Assembly (NCBI RefSeq): GCF_037975245.1
Contig: NC_092567.1
Span: forward strand, 7,190,714-7,254,713
Origin: Apostichopus japonicus
Lineage: Eukaryota; Echinodermata; Holothuroidea; Aspidochirotida; Stichopodidae
Direction of reading: 5' to 3'
Length of the DNA stretch: 64,000 nucleotides
Positions 24,998-37,504 of the stretch are shown here, piece by piece. Made by a program: the position numbers and the translations under genes. The notes beneath the pieces are model-generated. The model had not been told where the DNA came from and did no database searches. It saw only the letters and a program-made list of their open reading frames with translations. Position 1 is the stretch's first letter. The number at the start of each line of letters is the position of its first letter.

Positions 24998-26284
24998 TCT
25001 TCACTTTATTCCATTTACCGCGTGTTATCTGTCGAAAGTTTTAACTTAATATTTTTGTTTGATTTTTCTGCTAAACTGTCATATGCTAACTGTCAGATGC
25101 TAAACTGTCATAATGAAAAATTAAATATTAGAGTAACCACTAATCTTGCAAGTAGTAGTTAAGAGAAGGATTCAGATACAATTCAAGTAGTTGTATTTAT
25201 CGGTCAACACGTAAATACAAGAAAGATCATTAATGTGTTTTATTGATTGTTTTCAACTATTTGGTCCACCATCTTGTCTACAGACGTCTAATTTTTGTTG
25301 TAGAAGTTATAGGATTCATTGTAGTCGTTTAAGTGAGTTATAACTAACCGAATGCATTACCAGAAAGAACCGAATACAGGCGAGTGGTTGGGTGCAGGAG
25401 TGGGGTATAAATATTTGGCACCGCGCTTCTTGCTCATGTGCTATTTACTCGTTGGTTGTTATGGTATCTCTTCTTTTTTGAAGGGGGGGGGGGGAGTTGG
25501 GGGTGGGTGATTTAACTAAGGAGCTGCAGTATATGTGCGTCTTACTGTTATATTATATACGTCACTAGCCAAGCACATATGTAAAATGTACATAAATGGC
25601 AGATCACTGTGCCACCTTACATTACATCTCCGAAATATACGTTTTCAAACAATAGTCCTGTTGCTATGAACAACTATATTTCATGTTTTGATGTATCATA
25701 AATAATAAGGAAAATGCACATGAAATAAAGAAACACCTTGCATAAAAATAGTTGCGACTGTTTCTTTTACTACGATCCAGGGTTCGCATTAGCCGCAGGA
25801 TTGCGCGATTCCCACAATTTGATTTCAAATCCCGCATGTCAAAAGTTGCCAAGACTGGATTTCCCGTAATAACGTTCTGCCGAGTCAACTTGAATTAAAT
25901 ATACATTTCGGCTGTGACCATGTAGGGATTCATCGCTAAACGATCGTAATTGGAATAAACGTTTAGTAAAAAGCCGTGATTGTTTTGGTTTTGTTTTCCG
26001 TCTGTAATCCATCTTATAACATCCCGTAAATGTCCTTGCCAGTCTTTCCTTCTATTAACAAATGAATGAAAACATATAGCAATTTTGAGAATTCCATTAT
26101 TCACGCATGCACGAACGTATACAGAGTAGCTACAACTACGGGAGGAAGGCACTTGCAATATATGAACTACCATAGTTAGCTGCTTTCTGAATACAAAGAC
26201 ACGTGCACTCGACAAACTTTGTTTGGGATAAATCCCCACAAATCTCCGATTACATGGTAACCTAAAATCACAAAGAGTCAACAT

Positions 26285-26532
26285 GGAAATCTAGTCTAAC
26301 CATCTGTTTATTCGCTTAAATTGTGTCGCAGTTAGCCGGCGCTAAAATATTCACCGAATACTTTCGTTATTGCTGTTATCTTTGACCCCATAGTAGTCAA
26401 CCACCAGCCTACGTCAATGGGGAAAGCTAGCCTAAGAATCTGCTTATTTGCTCAAATTGTAAGGCAGTTGTCTGGAACTAAGCTATCCATGGAATACTTT
26501 CATTATTACTGCTATCTTCAACCACATGCTAG
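26285..26532 (+). repeat. Tandem duplication, unit about 136 bp (diverged)
   Basis: The segment 26285-26396 is repeated at 26421-26532 with a constant offset of 136. Shared words include TCTAGTCTAA/GCTAGCCTAA, CTG-TTATT-GCT-AAATTGT, GGAATACTTTC/CGAATACTTTC and ATTA-TGCT-TATCTT. About one base in five differs, so the duplication is old. Confidence 0.8.
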
Positions 26533-28375
26533 CCTAACACGACATCGTGTTTTGCACACACACATACACACAAAACGTAGCCTTGTATACAACTTTCAAT
26601 TAGCTATTGTTAGCAATTGTTTGGAAAGTACGTGCTATGTTTTGAAGAGGTATAGTATCGAACGTACACAGTTGCTGCTGCGATGGATTAAAGATTTCAA
26701 TTTTGAGTAGTGTTCACCGGTATAATATTTTCGTTTTCGGTGTTGAGTGCTTTTATCCACACAGGAAAAAGAACCATTACGAATGGCTAAAATTAGAAAT
26801 ATTAAGCAATTCAAACAGCCATCTACACTACAAGAAAGTTATTTCATTAAAATAATCTTCCGTATTCGCGTGCATTGATTAATAAAAACATGAAATAATG
26901 AATTTTAAGCACTCTCGTAGCAGTTACGAGATCCCCCCCCCCACCCCCTCAGAAAGCGGGTACCCGTTTTGTGTGTTTTCGATTCGGGTACACGAATGTT
27001 CGGTCGGGTATCCGGGTAACCGACTCAGGACTAAAATGTTCGTACTCATTAATTAAAAATAATGCTCAAGAGAAAGTTTTCATCCTTCGCTAGGATGAAG
27101 TAAATCATCATGGAAGCAACTACGCTGCAGGGTATGGTAGTCTCTGATGAAAAATGGAATTATCGTTCGTGACATACTCTCAGGACATCGGAAATGGGAT
27201 CACGTGATAATGACGATGATTTGTCTAGTCCTGTAGCGCCATAATTTAACTCAATAAAGTAATTCCAAATACATGTAGTCTTTTTCTATGATCAATATTT
27301 AAATTATTGGCTTTCATGATCTTTGATGACGTCACTAATGCATTGTAATATAAAGCTGAACATCTTGGTAACCTGGATAGCTTTACAAACATCACGAGCA
27401 ATCAAATGTTTCATTTCTCTGTACAATAACACATCTATACTGATATTGTACCTACATTCATTATTTAAATTAATTAATAGTAATGTAAATACATACAAAC
27501 CTCTCTATCTCCACCCCTCAACATAATTTCTCAGACTCGTACACAGTGTACGCTCTTTAATTGTTCTGTGTTTAAAGGACACATCGAGAATCTCATTGTT
27601 AATGGTGGAGTGACGTCACTGCTGATGATGTCATCATTGATTAATCTCAAAGACATAAGTAGTTAGTGTTACCAACACATTTGCCCAATCAATTAAATGC
27701 TTTACTATTTTTGACAGATGTGTGTATAATAGCTGCTAAATGATCTCGTGATAACAGCTTAGAGAGAGATTCGGAGACGATGAAGTCGAAGTCAAAGTCA
27801 GTTTGTGCATTATTTAGAATATTCTAAACCGTCGATATTTGGACTTCATTTTCTGAAACTCTCATAACGTATTCCTGCCCCCACCCCCACCCCCACCCCC
27901 TCCCCAATCCTTATTCCTTTCCACTTTGCAAAAGCGATGTGTCAGCTATCACCTGCACCGTGTTCCTACACCTATGATTTATCTTAGTACAGTTTGAAGA
28001 ACATTAAACAAAGAAACCCTGCGTGTAAAACAAAAGTAAGCTCCCTCTACCGAACTAGAATGCCCTTAGATCCAGCAGTCCTCTTACATGGAGACTGGCT
28101 ACGTGGTTATGAAAATGTTTTGTTTATTCTTTTACATACATAATTTAACTTCAAATTTGCTACTAAACAAATCCCCTTTTCATCTTTTAACAATTATTTT
28201 TAAACAGTGTTTAATTATGACGTCACTGATTTGAGTGTTCTCTGATCCGTTCATCGTCTCATGGATTATTATTCTTGATCTGAACATCGAATACTCGACT
28301 ATCATAATTTGGTTTCTCAATTTAGTCCAAGACTTGTTTCTGTTTGAATGGGAGAATATGTTTTCATTTAGGCTA

Positions 28376-28575
28376 ATTGTATAATTGATCAGATGTATTA
28401 ATGAGATGATAACAATTCTAACCTGATTGGATAAGAGGATAATACTTGTAAACTGATCAGGTATAAAACCGAGATGATAATGATATTAAACTGATCGGTA
28501 GTCCTACTAATATAGAAGGGTTGTTAACTGATCAGCTATATTACTGATATGATAATGATAGTAAACTAATAAGAT
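28376..28575 (+). repeat. Degenerate tandem repeat with GATCAG and TGATAATGATA words
   Basis: AACTGATCAG or a close variant recurs near 28387, 28456, 28490 and 28530. It alternates with GATGATAA/TGATAATGATA words. Unit length varies around 35-60 bp, so this is an eroded minisatellite. Confidence 0.6.
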
Positions 28576-28757
28576 CAAAATTAAGGAATCAACTAGATTG
28601 ATTGCTCAGCTGATATGAAGTTATCATCGAGAGCCAACATAAATCAGTTGAATATAATGTTTATTACTTCAGTCCACCCACCCCCACCCCCCCCCAAACA
28701 AAAAGAGATTACAATTGCAGATGTGTTTTAATCAATTCCGTTCATTTTATTCATCAG

Positions 28758-28816
28758 TATGGAACAATAAGAATCCTGATTTTCGTCGCCTGAATCTACA
28801 GACCGGTCAATGGCAG
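28758..28816 (+). CDS. LRR gene exon C
   Basis: Acceptor TTTATTCATCAG and donor GTAAGA at 28817. With the base carried over from exon B the reading is VWNNKNPDFRRLNLQTGQWQ, ending on a codon boundary. It is 59 nt, phase 1 in and 0 out. The peptide is hydrophilic and has no motif I can name. The clean phase match on both sides and strong splice signals are the evidence. It belongs to the tail after the LRR. Confidence 0.65.
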
Positions 28817-29412
28817 GTAAGAGATTGTGCACCTTTCTTACAGCTATTGCTCATAATGCATTCTGCTCAGCTAATTTGAGCTAAGCTGCTCTCTGTGTTA
28901 CTTTACCAGTAAATATAAAAGTAATATTATGATAACGTAATCGGTGAAATGCAGTTAATAAATGGTAGCATTAGAATTATAATTAGATAAACAGAAAAGA
29001 ACTTAAAACAACATAAATTTACAGATATCTTCTTGCTCCTGTTCTCAAACGTGGTCAGATTTCTTATATGAATGTTGTCGTTTATAACTGAATGCCACCC
29101 CGTGTGTCCCTTAGTGGCTTTCAGAAACGAGACACAGATGCTAAGTTTTCATTTAATCAGGATTGTGTTAATATTTTGCTAACATGGAAGAAAAAAGACT
29201 TCATCAGAAAATAGTGAATATTTATGAATATTTATCTACTATATTTACTGAAACGATAACACAATTAAGTCTTGCTAATAAATTAACTTTGTTCCTTAAA
29301 AAAGTGTTAGGGTATTTGAATTATCAATTGCTTAAAGTATTATTTATCCATAATAGGGTTTATTAGTGACATTGAAACCAATAAACTCTCAGCTGGTATA
29401 TTATTCTGAATG

Positions 29413-30473
29413 CAAGGGCGGCGGAACCGGGGGGGGGGCACAGGGATAACGTGCCCCCCACTTTTCCTCTGGTTAAAAAAGTGCCCTTTTTCTACATGAA
29501 AATTTCTAAATGAAAAAAGAGTTTACAAAGCCAAACCCACGTCGAATGAAATATTTCGGGAAGTTTTAAATGTTTACTACCATACGCGTAGGAGCCCAAT
29601 TTGATTTTGGGGGCTGTAACGACTTGCCCGAAAAATATTACCAAAATTTTTCGCGCGCTCCGCGCGTTCAACATGTTAATTTGCATATCAAATAGGCATG
29701 CGTTGGTTATTACATCGCATGCCAATAACATACAATCATTTGCCGTGTTATTACCCTTCCATATTGGTTAGAATTATTGGCAAAGTCGTTACAATAATAA
29801 TGATCTTAATAATATCAGTTTAACCATTGAAAAACACATAGCAAATTATTTTTCTTTCAGTAGGTGCCCGAAAAATTCTCAGCATATTGCCCGAATTTTC
29901 ACAAAATTTTTGGGTTGGCCCCCCCCCCCCCGCCTCCTACACCTATGTTTAGTACCACAAGGCTTCTAACATTCTGGTGAGTACCATTATGCATATTCAA
30001 TTTGCCAACAAAATCCTAATGCATTTCCAAAAATGCCTTGCTATATTACAGTGTGACTTTGTAATAAGCAGAAGCCATTTATAGCCTATATGAATAATGA
30101 GTATAGTTTTAATATCCCATAACCTACCCCATCCTTTCGTATTTTGACATATTTCATTTGCTTTCGTGCATGTATCGATCGCGTGTGCAGGGACTTGGAC
30201 TTTATAATGATTTCACCTCATTTTGTCTCGAAAGAAAACTTGTTCCTTGTTTCCCAATTTGCACATTAGATATTACAGTGCTAGTATGCATTGTTTCCTT
30301 GAGCGGGGGGGGGGGGGGGGGCGTTGATGGAGTGAAGTGTATACGCAAATAAGATGATACAATAAGAGTTGTAAAGGGTACTAAATATCAGGCTGCATCA
30401 GTCCAATCGAATTTCTGCAAAGTGCCCTTCGACGTTGGTGCCCCCCAGATTAAAAGTGCTTCCGCCGCCCTTG
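29413..30473. mobile_element. hAT-type element with CAAGGGCGGCGGAA ends (1061 bp)
   Basis: CAAGGGCGGCGGAA at 29413-29426 is matched by TTCCGCCGCCCTTG at 30460-30473. TCTGAATG flanks both ends (29405-29412 and 30474-30481), a perfect 8-bp duplication. Inside are poly-G tracts and a complete nested MITE at 29581-29947. There is no transposase reading frame. Confidence 0.92.
29581..29947 (+). mobile_element. CATAGG-type hAT MITE nested in the 29413 element (367 bp)
   Basis: It starts CATACGCGTAGGAGCC and ends CCGCCTCCTACACCTATG, imperfect inverted repeats. The flanks are TTTACTAC (29573-29580) and TTTAGTAC (29948-29955), an 8-bp duplication with one change. The interior matches the MITE at 56274-56753: GGGCTGTAACGACTTGCCCG, TTCGCGCGCTCCGCGCGTTCAACATG, GTTATTACATCGCATGCC and, near the right end, GCCCGAATTTTC. 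Confidence 0.85.
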
Positions 30474-32077
30474 TCTGAATGGTAATGCTTGCTATGATCT
30501 TGGTCATTTGTGTATATGAAGGGAGGAAAAGCTATTTAAATTACTGACATTTCAAGGACTCCGATCTAATACTCTTTTTTTTTGGGGGGGGGGGGGAGCT
30601 GGGTAAGGGGGGTAATATTATATTCGTGTAAAATGGGAATAAATTAAAAACATATTAAACTCTGTAGTATACTGTGTAGCTCTACTAACCCGTTTCGTTG
30701 TTCTGTTGTACGGAAAACATGATAACTGACACATATGTAATCACTTATATGAATATAAGATATATTCGTATTATTTCCCGCGTGTTTGTAACAGAACAGA
30801 TATAAATACATTCGACGGTTTAAAAGATGTCAGGATTCGAAGGGGAGGGTTGTGAGGGGGTTGGGGGGGGGTGGAGTGGAGTGTCCAACTCGGTTACTGA
30901 TAATCTCTTTTAATATTTATAATTTGTCATCGGCTAATTGTTTATTGTATCTTGATAATTATCTTCAATTGTTAAAGATATTATATTGCAACACCCGGAC
31001 CCTGCTGCTTCATTAATCCCTAACCATTAGTGTCTAGGATGTGGTGGAGAGTTAAGGGCGCCAAATAATACAGAAGCAATTCACGTTAACTTTTGTATCA
31101 CGTTTATTACAAACGTAGAAACAAAATTATAAAAATTTGGAAGTGAACAGAAATACATATCTTTGAAATATATTTTTGTAATAAAATTGTGTAAGTTAAT
31201 CATGAACATTGGTATGGTAATTAACAACTAAGCATATCATTTCAACATTTAGTAGAACACTAGTAGCGTGTATGAGTTTGAAACAACGTAATTGACATGA
31301 CCGACGCTGCTTAACGTTTCCAACATACCACTATAAATCCTTGTGAAACATTGGTATTATTCTTCTGAACCAAAACTTAGCTGTAGTAAAAATCAATGAC
31401 ATTAACAAATATCTTAATCAAATAATGTCTTCACCTAAATGAATGTACGGAACATATCCCGCTTTTACGTCACCATATCTATGAACATTAAATACGAAAC
31501 CGTAGAATGTTGTAAATCATGTGCACCGTTCTTGTTTATGTTAATTTAATTTCGCGGCAAATGTTCATCATATCACATACAGTTGTCGTGAAAACAGTCC
31601 GTTTAGCCGACCCTGTAGCTTACTGTAGCTGCCCTTGCATATTTGTCTTTGTATCAGGCTCCCTGGATTTCCCTGGTTATGGTTATTCTCTTCATTTCTC
31701 TGGTGTAAGGAGAATTTGGTCTTCCATTAACTAAAGCTGCCTATTACGTCATAGGTTGTAAATTGACCAAACCGTAAAATATTCGCAGAATTATTGGATA
31801 CCCTGCAACTAACTAAGATATCTCGATATGTTGTCACATTGACGTGACTGCTCATGGTTAGTGAATTATTTGTCGTTCAAGCAGATTTAGACAATTTATG
31901 TCCCATAAATTTATCGTCATAGATATTTGTTTTGTTAAAAAAATCTTACTTCAATCATCCCTGGTGGACTGAAGTAACAGTATGTTTTCAAGTCCTACTC
32001 ATTTCTTTAACTGTAAAGTTTGCTATACCAGCAGATTGTAGCAAAAACAACACAACGTATAGAAGTGCACTTTTGCT

Positions 32078-33095
32078 CATAGGCGTACGGGACCATTTCG
32101 GTTTGGGGGGGGGCAGAAACTTTTGTGCGGGAAATTTCCCGTGACACTATCTAAGCGTAGCGCCACCATCGGTTGGCGCGTAGCGTACAAGAATTTTTTT
32201 GGCAAAATATGCCTCTCAGATTGCCTGAAATGGCACTTCTGAGGTCTTGCAAGTTGCATCTAAACATTCTTTATTTTATAATCTCACGTTTAGAAATTTA
32301 CACTTCCCCAAAAATTTGGTAAATTAGAAGAAGAAAAAATGGTAACATCACTTTTACGGGGAAAACTAGGACAGTATATTTTTTAACTCCTATTTAGTTA
32401 CGGTATTTATTATTTTAACACAGTACTCATCTACCCCCAGAAAAACATAAATTGTTCAACCACACGTAGGCGGGAAAATGACGCTGTGTCGGGTGAGACT
32501 GCAATTTGTCGCACAAGAAAGTATACAAAATAACAAAGAATATGATAAACCTGTACTTTTAGGATTGTAGGCACTCCCCCCCCCCCCCCATCCATGAAAA
32601 AGAAAATGTTTCTTATATACACTCATGTCTGGGATGTCCAGGTATACAGTTGACTAGTTAGAAAAAAAATGTTTACTGCGGTTTTTTCACTTTAGAGACT
32701 GCTAATCTCCATGCATGCTTGTCACCACGATTGTGAGCGGCGTTCCCTGTTAATAATTTTGGGCGATAGTGCAAAAAGCGTGGTAGCCCAGATGAGCTGC
32801 GCTTACGGTGGTGTTACACGGAAAAATTCGGGCATCATGATGCTAAATAAAGAAAATCATTAGCCTATATTAATATTAATGTCACAAAACAAATAACACA
32901 GAACCCTCTCCACGGAATTTTCGGGCAAAAATATGAAAAAGATTCGGGCAAGCTACTACATATTTATATATATATTTTTTTCTCCTCTTAGGCTGCCCGA
33001 ATTTTTCAGGACTTTTGCCCGAATTTCTTGTCCTCTGGAAATTTGGGGGGCAGTCTGCCCCCTGCCCCCCCCCCCCCCCGCCTCGTACGCCTATG
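32078..33095 (-). mobile_element. CATAGGCGTACG hAT-type element (1018 bp), carries the empty site
   Basis: CATAGGCGTACG (32078-32089) is the exact complement of CGTACGCCTATG (33084-33095). CTTTTGCT flanks both ends (32070-32077 and 33096-33103). Core copy 6 lies about 70 bp from the left end, and long poly-C tracts sit near both ends. Its right two thirds are paralogous to 57583-57630 plus 62867-63409. The TA at 32467-32468 is the uninterrupted form of the site that is occupied in that paralogue by a 5.2 kb insertion. Confidence 0.93.
32146..32258 (-). repeat. 110-bp transposon core repeat, copy 6
   Basis: In reverse orientation: ACTATCTAAGCGTAGCGCCACC, GGTTGGCGCGTAGCGTAC, then TGGCACTTCTGAGGTCTTGC. 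The TAGATAGT side faces the nearer element end. Confidence 0.85.
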
Positions 33096-33103
33096 CTTTT
33101 GCT

Positions 33104-34650
33104 ACTACTTCTTTTAAGTTCAACCTTACTCAATTAATAACTCAAATGTATCCAGGTAAATGTTTCTGCGACCGTTTCCACGTACACTAATGTGTATAAA
33201 ACATTAAATACCTGTAGTTTATGGTCAGAAATGAGGATGAACTGGCAGTGTAACGGATGGTGACCGATGCGAAGCAGCGCGATTCAACATTGTTGTTCTT
33301 TGTATGGTTTTAAAATCATATCAGAAACTGTTTTTTTTATTGCCTATTATATGTGTGGGGAGTGTATAAATAAACAAAATTCCTTGTGAACATCCGACTC
33401 ACCGTTTCCCAGAATGCGAATGGTGGACATTTCGGCGATTGACATAAATGAAGGAAGAGGTGATACGTTTGTTGATAAAAATGAAAGAAAATTGAGGACT
33501 ATTTTGTAACTTGTGAAAATATTTTATTTGTGTTTTGGAATAAACTGTAGAAGAAGATTTTGCAAATGTATTTTTTTAGTGGCGCCAGATTTGCGCTGTG
33601 GAGTAAATCATTACCGATGATTCGGTGGAGCTGTGATTAAGTCACTTCCCACGCACATTTACACAAGAAGACCATAATACCAGTCAGAATGTGGGAGCAA
33701 TTATACTACTGCTTCGTTCTGTTGTCTAGATACCATGGTAACCAGAGAACTGGACACGTATGTTGTGACGCTGTATACGAACACAATGTTGAGAAAGATC
33801 ACGCACATGAATCTATTTTTTTTTTTTGCGTCGCTGATATGTATGCTAAGCCTTTGTCGTATATTGCTTTCTGGATTTTGTTAAAATCATCTAAGATTTA
33901 CAGTAGACTCTCTTTTGGAGAAGCTGGATGGTCCGTTTACAGCAATGGTTGGATGACAAGACTAACTTAACGGATGTAACATTTACATAGCTGTTAACAG
34001 TATCGACTTAATTGCCATCAAATAGCACTCAAAAGCTTTCATCAGTTTGATGATTTTTTATAATTTGGATAGATGCTTGAACTCATTGGAAACCTGTTTT
34101 TTTTTTACCAGCATCGGAACTTAAATAACACTTATCACATTTTTCATAACATGTATACATACCAGCTTCACCTTCTTATACATGTAAGAATTGGGGCTGA
34201 AGTTGTTTCTATTCTGAAATCCTGCTGAGACTAATACAAGTGGTCAGATTCATAGTTCCTACAATAATATTGCTATACCGTTGTTAAAAATAACATTACA
34301 CTTAGAGTTTCCGTAAGAAATATATAACTCGATTCTATTACAAAAAGTCCGGCGCATATATTGTTCATTTCCTTTCCGTTATCCCTAGTATAAATATAAA
34401 ATATTTATAAATAGGAGAACCAAAGACTAGGAAATAAAAAATATGTACATCAATATGAACATAAATATCAGAAAGTGAAAGATTAAAAATTAGTTGAAAA
34501 CTTATGTTACTAAAAATAATCTACAAAAAGGAATCAAGTCATTCTGTTAGAATAAACTTTACAGCAAAGCAAAAAATAAATAAATTAAGGGCTGTATTCC
34601 ATTTTTTGGGGCAAGATATTAAGATTGTGTACATTTCTGTTGGCTATTAC
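33104..34650. other. Intronic DNA without recognised features
   Basis: Between the 32078 element and the Harbinger-like element I see only AT-rich sequence and short homopolymers. The 93-codon frame at 33689-33970 has no family resemblance. Confidence 0.5.
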
Positions 34651-34780
34651 TAAGACCCCGGTCACACCTATAAAATTGCATCTTCCGACCATCGTTTCTT
34701 AACTATAGTCCGACCATATTAAACTAACTACGATATAGCGGTCACACGTATAAGGCAAGCCAAATGCTCAATAAATCGAG

Positions 34781-35205
34781 AAACATGGATTTTCGGTCGA
34801 AAAACCATGTTTATCGGCCGAAAAACCATGTTTATCGACCGATAAACATGGTTTTTCACCGAAAAACCATGATTTTCGGCAGATAAACATGGTTTATCTG
34901 AGAAACATGGTTTATCGAACCATAAACAGGGATTTTCATTAGATATTCCATGTTTTTCTTTCGAAAATCCATGTTTTTCTTTCGAAAATCCATGTGTATC
35001 GGCGATAAACCATGTTTATTGGCGATAAACCATGTTTTTCGACAGATAAACATGGTTTATCGCCGATAAACATGGTTTATCGCCGATAAACATGGTTTAT
35101 CGACTGATAAACCATGTTTTTCGTCGAAAATCCATGTTTATCGGCGATAAACCATGTTTATCGACCGATAAGCATAGTTTATCGGCGATAAATCCTGTTT
35201 TTAAT
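34781..35205. repeat. Hairpin-unit minisatellite, left array
   Basis: About 20 units of 20-24 bp of the type GATAAACATGGTTTATCG or its complement (centre CATGG or CCATG), joined by CGGC/CGAC/CGCC spacers. Each unit is almost self-complementary, so nearly any stretch can fold. Orientation of the units changes several times along the array. Frames through it, on either strand, are artefacts. Confidence 0.92.
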
Positions 35206-36531
35206 TTGGCGACTGATGAAAATTTACCGGAACTACTTCCAAAACTCTACATGTTATGTTAGTATATATATGATAAATATTTAGTTCCGAAGCCGCATGT
35301 GGGCGAGCCGTACGCAAACTTCTTTACGGGCCCGGTCCTTTCCATAATTAGGAACAACGAAATATGGCCCCTGTTACCGATGTGAAACTGTTCATGGTGT
35401 GCACCGGGTTGTATCTCCTGATAAATTCTGCGTTGGCGCCTTTGCCGAATAGAGAGGAGAGAGTATCAAATTCCCAACCCTATGTTGACAATTTCATACA
35501 CAGACTTTCCAGCTTACTGCGGAATTTTTGTACTGTAATGTAAATAAAATCTTATATAGCGCACTATACGCGCGATGCATCTGTGCCCTTTACAAACAAT
35601 CTAGAAAATACAATGCCAAAACAGGTTTGACTTTGCTTAGCCATTGGACTATTGTAAGCCTTTATATTATGCAGTTAGGCTATTTCCATAGGTTGTTTCC
35701 TATGACTTTAACGGTCTTCTGTATACACGGGCGGCGATTTGTTTCAAATATTGGGGGGGGGGGGGAATTGGCTTGGGTGCCGGCGGGTAGCATCTTTCAT
35801 CCCCAAAATTGTTCTCACGCTTCATGGTATTTTGTATATATACATATATACTGGTTGCTACCGTACAGCCCCATATTTTCCTTTTAAATCGGCAAACCAA
35901 ATTTCATTACGGATGCGACCCGTCTAGCTAATTCATTTCGAAAAGTTAAAACAATTTTTGGTGAAAGTCTGTGATGTTTTTTGGCGATATTTAGAAACAA
36001 ATTGTGACACGGTTAGACAGGTGCGTAGCGAGGAATTTGCCAAGGAAGGGGCCAAGCTTGTAGGTAAACCACCTAAGCGTAGCGCCACCATGAGTTGGCG
36101 CGAAGAGTATAAGAAAATTTAGGCCGAAAATTGCTCCCACAATGCTGTCAATGGCACTTCCCAGGCCTTGTTAGTTGCATATCACGCTATAATGGAAAAG
36201 TTTCTTGAGATTACATACTCAACCTGCAATTGGTCGTAATATGACCTCTTTTTACCAATTACTGTAGTTTGCAACGCCTGCCACATATTTTTTCTTAGTA
36301 TGAGGGTCTTTGTGTGAACGCTTTATGATGAACTACACTGCAGACATGAACATAACCACACAGTGTTTACTCAAAGAGCCTAAAGCTATGTATGATAATT
36401 GTACAGTCTAGAACTTGAAAGGTTGATTTACGACCGTGTCAGATCGATGACGGTGTACTATTACTAAGCCTGTGCGTTGCCGATTATTATTCCGCACTTG
36501 TCCATATGCGGACTGTGCGGGACCGTAGCTA
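35206..36531. other. Spacer between the minisatellite arrays
   Basis: No gene is supported. It includes a poly-G tract at 35753-35766 preceded by an ACGGGCGGCG word reminiscent of the CAAGGGCGGCGG terminus, and a partial copy of a CAGGTGCGTAGCGAGG-ended repeat from about 36018 to 36190. Overlapping frames at 35528-35927 resemble nothing known. Confidence 0.5.
36069..36180 (-). repeat. 110-bp transposon core repeat, copy 7
   Basis: CACCTAAGCGTAGCGCCACC, GAGTTGGCGCGAAGAG, then ATGGCACTTCCCAGGCCTTG. It lies about 50 bp inside the terminus-like CAGGTGCGTAGCGAGG (36018-36033). The other end of that repeat is not found. Confidence 0.82.
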
Positions 36532-37095
36532 TGTTTTTACGCGATAAACATGATTTATCGGCGATAAACGTGGTTTATCGTCGATGAACGTGGTTTATCG
36601 GCGATGAACGTGGTTTATCGGCGATGAACGTGGTTTATCGGCGATGAACGTGGTTTATCGGCGATAAACCATGTTTCTCGATAGATAAACATGGTTTATC
36701 GGCGAAAAACCTTGTTTATCGCCGATAAACCATGTTTATCGCCGAAAAACCATGTTTATCAGTGATAATCCATGTTTCTCAAGCGATAAACATGGATTTT
36801 CGCCGATAAACATGAATTGTCACAGATAAACCATGCTTATCTATCGAGAAACATGGTTTATCGCCGATAAGCCATGTTTATCGCCGATAAGCCATGTTTA
36901 TCGCCGAAAAACCATGTTTATCTGTGATAATCCATGTTTCTCAAGCGATAAACATGGATTCTCGCCGATAAACCTTGTTTATCAATCAAAAATCCATGTT
37001 TATCGATCGATAAACATGGTTTTTCGATCGAAAAACATGGTTTATCAGTCGATAAACATGGTTCTTCGACCGATAATCCATGTTTTTTTCGATTT
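36532..37095. repeat. Hairpin-unit minisatellite, right array with higher-order repeat
   Basis: About 25 near-palindromic units of the same family as the left array. Around 36582-36660 four successive 20-bp units carry GCGATGAACGTGGTTTATCG with almost no change. A block of about 70 bp starting near 36740 recurs about 163 bp later (36903 on) with few differences, including GATAATCCATGTTTCTCAAG. The array is therefore evolving by both unit-level and block-level duplication. Confidence 0.9.
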
Positions 37096-37284
37096 ATTGA
37101 GCAATTGGCTTGCCATACACGTAGCCTACGCACACTACGATACTTTGTACTATATTCTTTTTCGGACACAGTGTATCAGTGAGTTAATTATGCTTTTGCA
37201 AAGCTATCATGCGCAGTTGCGTTGGGTCGGTCAAGGGTCACGGTTTTGATGATGTTTCGCGGGGTTCTTAGATGTAAGTAGTAG

Positions 37285-37500
37285 ATGATGGCGATGGAAG
37301 CTCAATTTGCAGTAGCGCTTCATTGGTTCTTAGATTTGTATAGGATTTGTATTGCAGGAGGCGTCACATATTGGAAGAAGCATTCCTGCAAAGACAAGAA
37401 GCTGCTGTTCGCCGACAGAGAGCGTGTAGACGCATATTCATTCGTAATGCACAGCAAAATATTATGGATATGCAAGCCCAGCACGCACTGCTCACGCTAA
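37285..37500 (+). pseudogene. Truncated 5' part of a probable Harbinger-type transposase gene
   Basis: A start cluster at 37285 opens a frame reading MAMEAQFAVALHWFLDLYRI. At about 37350-37360 the natural continuation shifts by one base into RRRHILEEAFLQRQEAAVRR, followed by an Arg/Gln-rich helix ending near MRTR. A helical, Arg-rich N-terminus is common in Harbinger transposases, but no DDE catalytic residues are present because the sequence stops at about 37500. The assignment rests mainly on the TAA duplication and the adjacent Myb-like remnant. It could instead be an unrelated frame. Confidence 0.4.
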
Positions 37501-37504
37501 TGCG

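Larger units (their letters stand above)
23372..28757 (+). other. Intron B-C of the LRR gene (5.4 kb)
   Basis: Starts GTATTG and ends TTTTATTCATCAG. It carries a perfect hairpin (24958-24988), a 136-bp tandem duplication (26285-26532), a GATCAG/TGATAATGA degenerate repeat (28376-28575), CA and poly-C/poly-G tracts, and four TGACGTCA palindromes. A 129-codon minus-strand frame at 25895-26284 abuts the duplication and resembles no family I know. Confidence 0.65.

Noticed and set aside
25895-26284. 129-codon minus-strand frame
   Set aside because: No recognisable domain, AT-rich intronic location, and it runs up to the edge of a non-coding tandem duplication.
34781-35205. Regular repeats and spacers that could be taken for a CRISPR array
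   Set aside because: The spacers are only 3-5 bp, the units are palindromic, and the context is a eukaryotic transposon.
36833-37249. 138-codon open frame on the plus strand, with an overlapping minus-strand frame
   Set aside because: Most of it translates the hairpin minisatellite. Both strands are open because the units lack stops, and the repeating HVY/HGF words mirror the DNA repeat.
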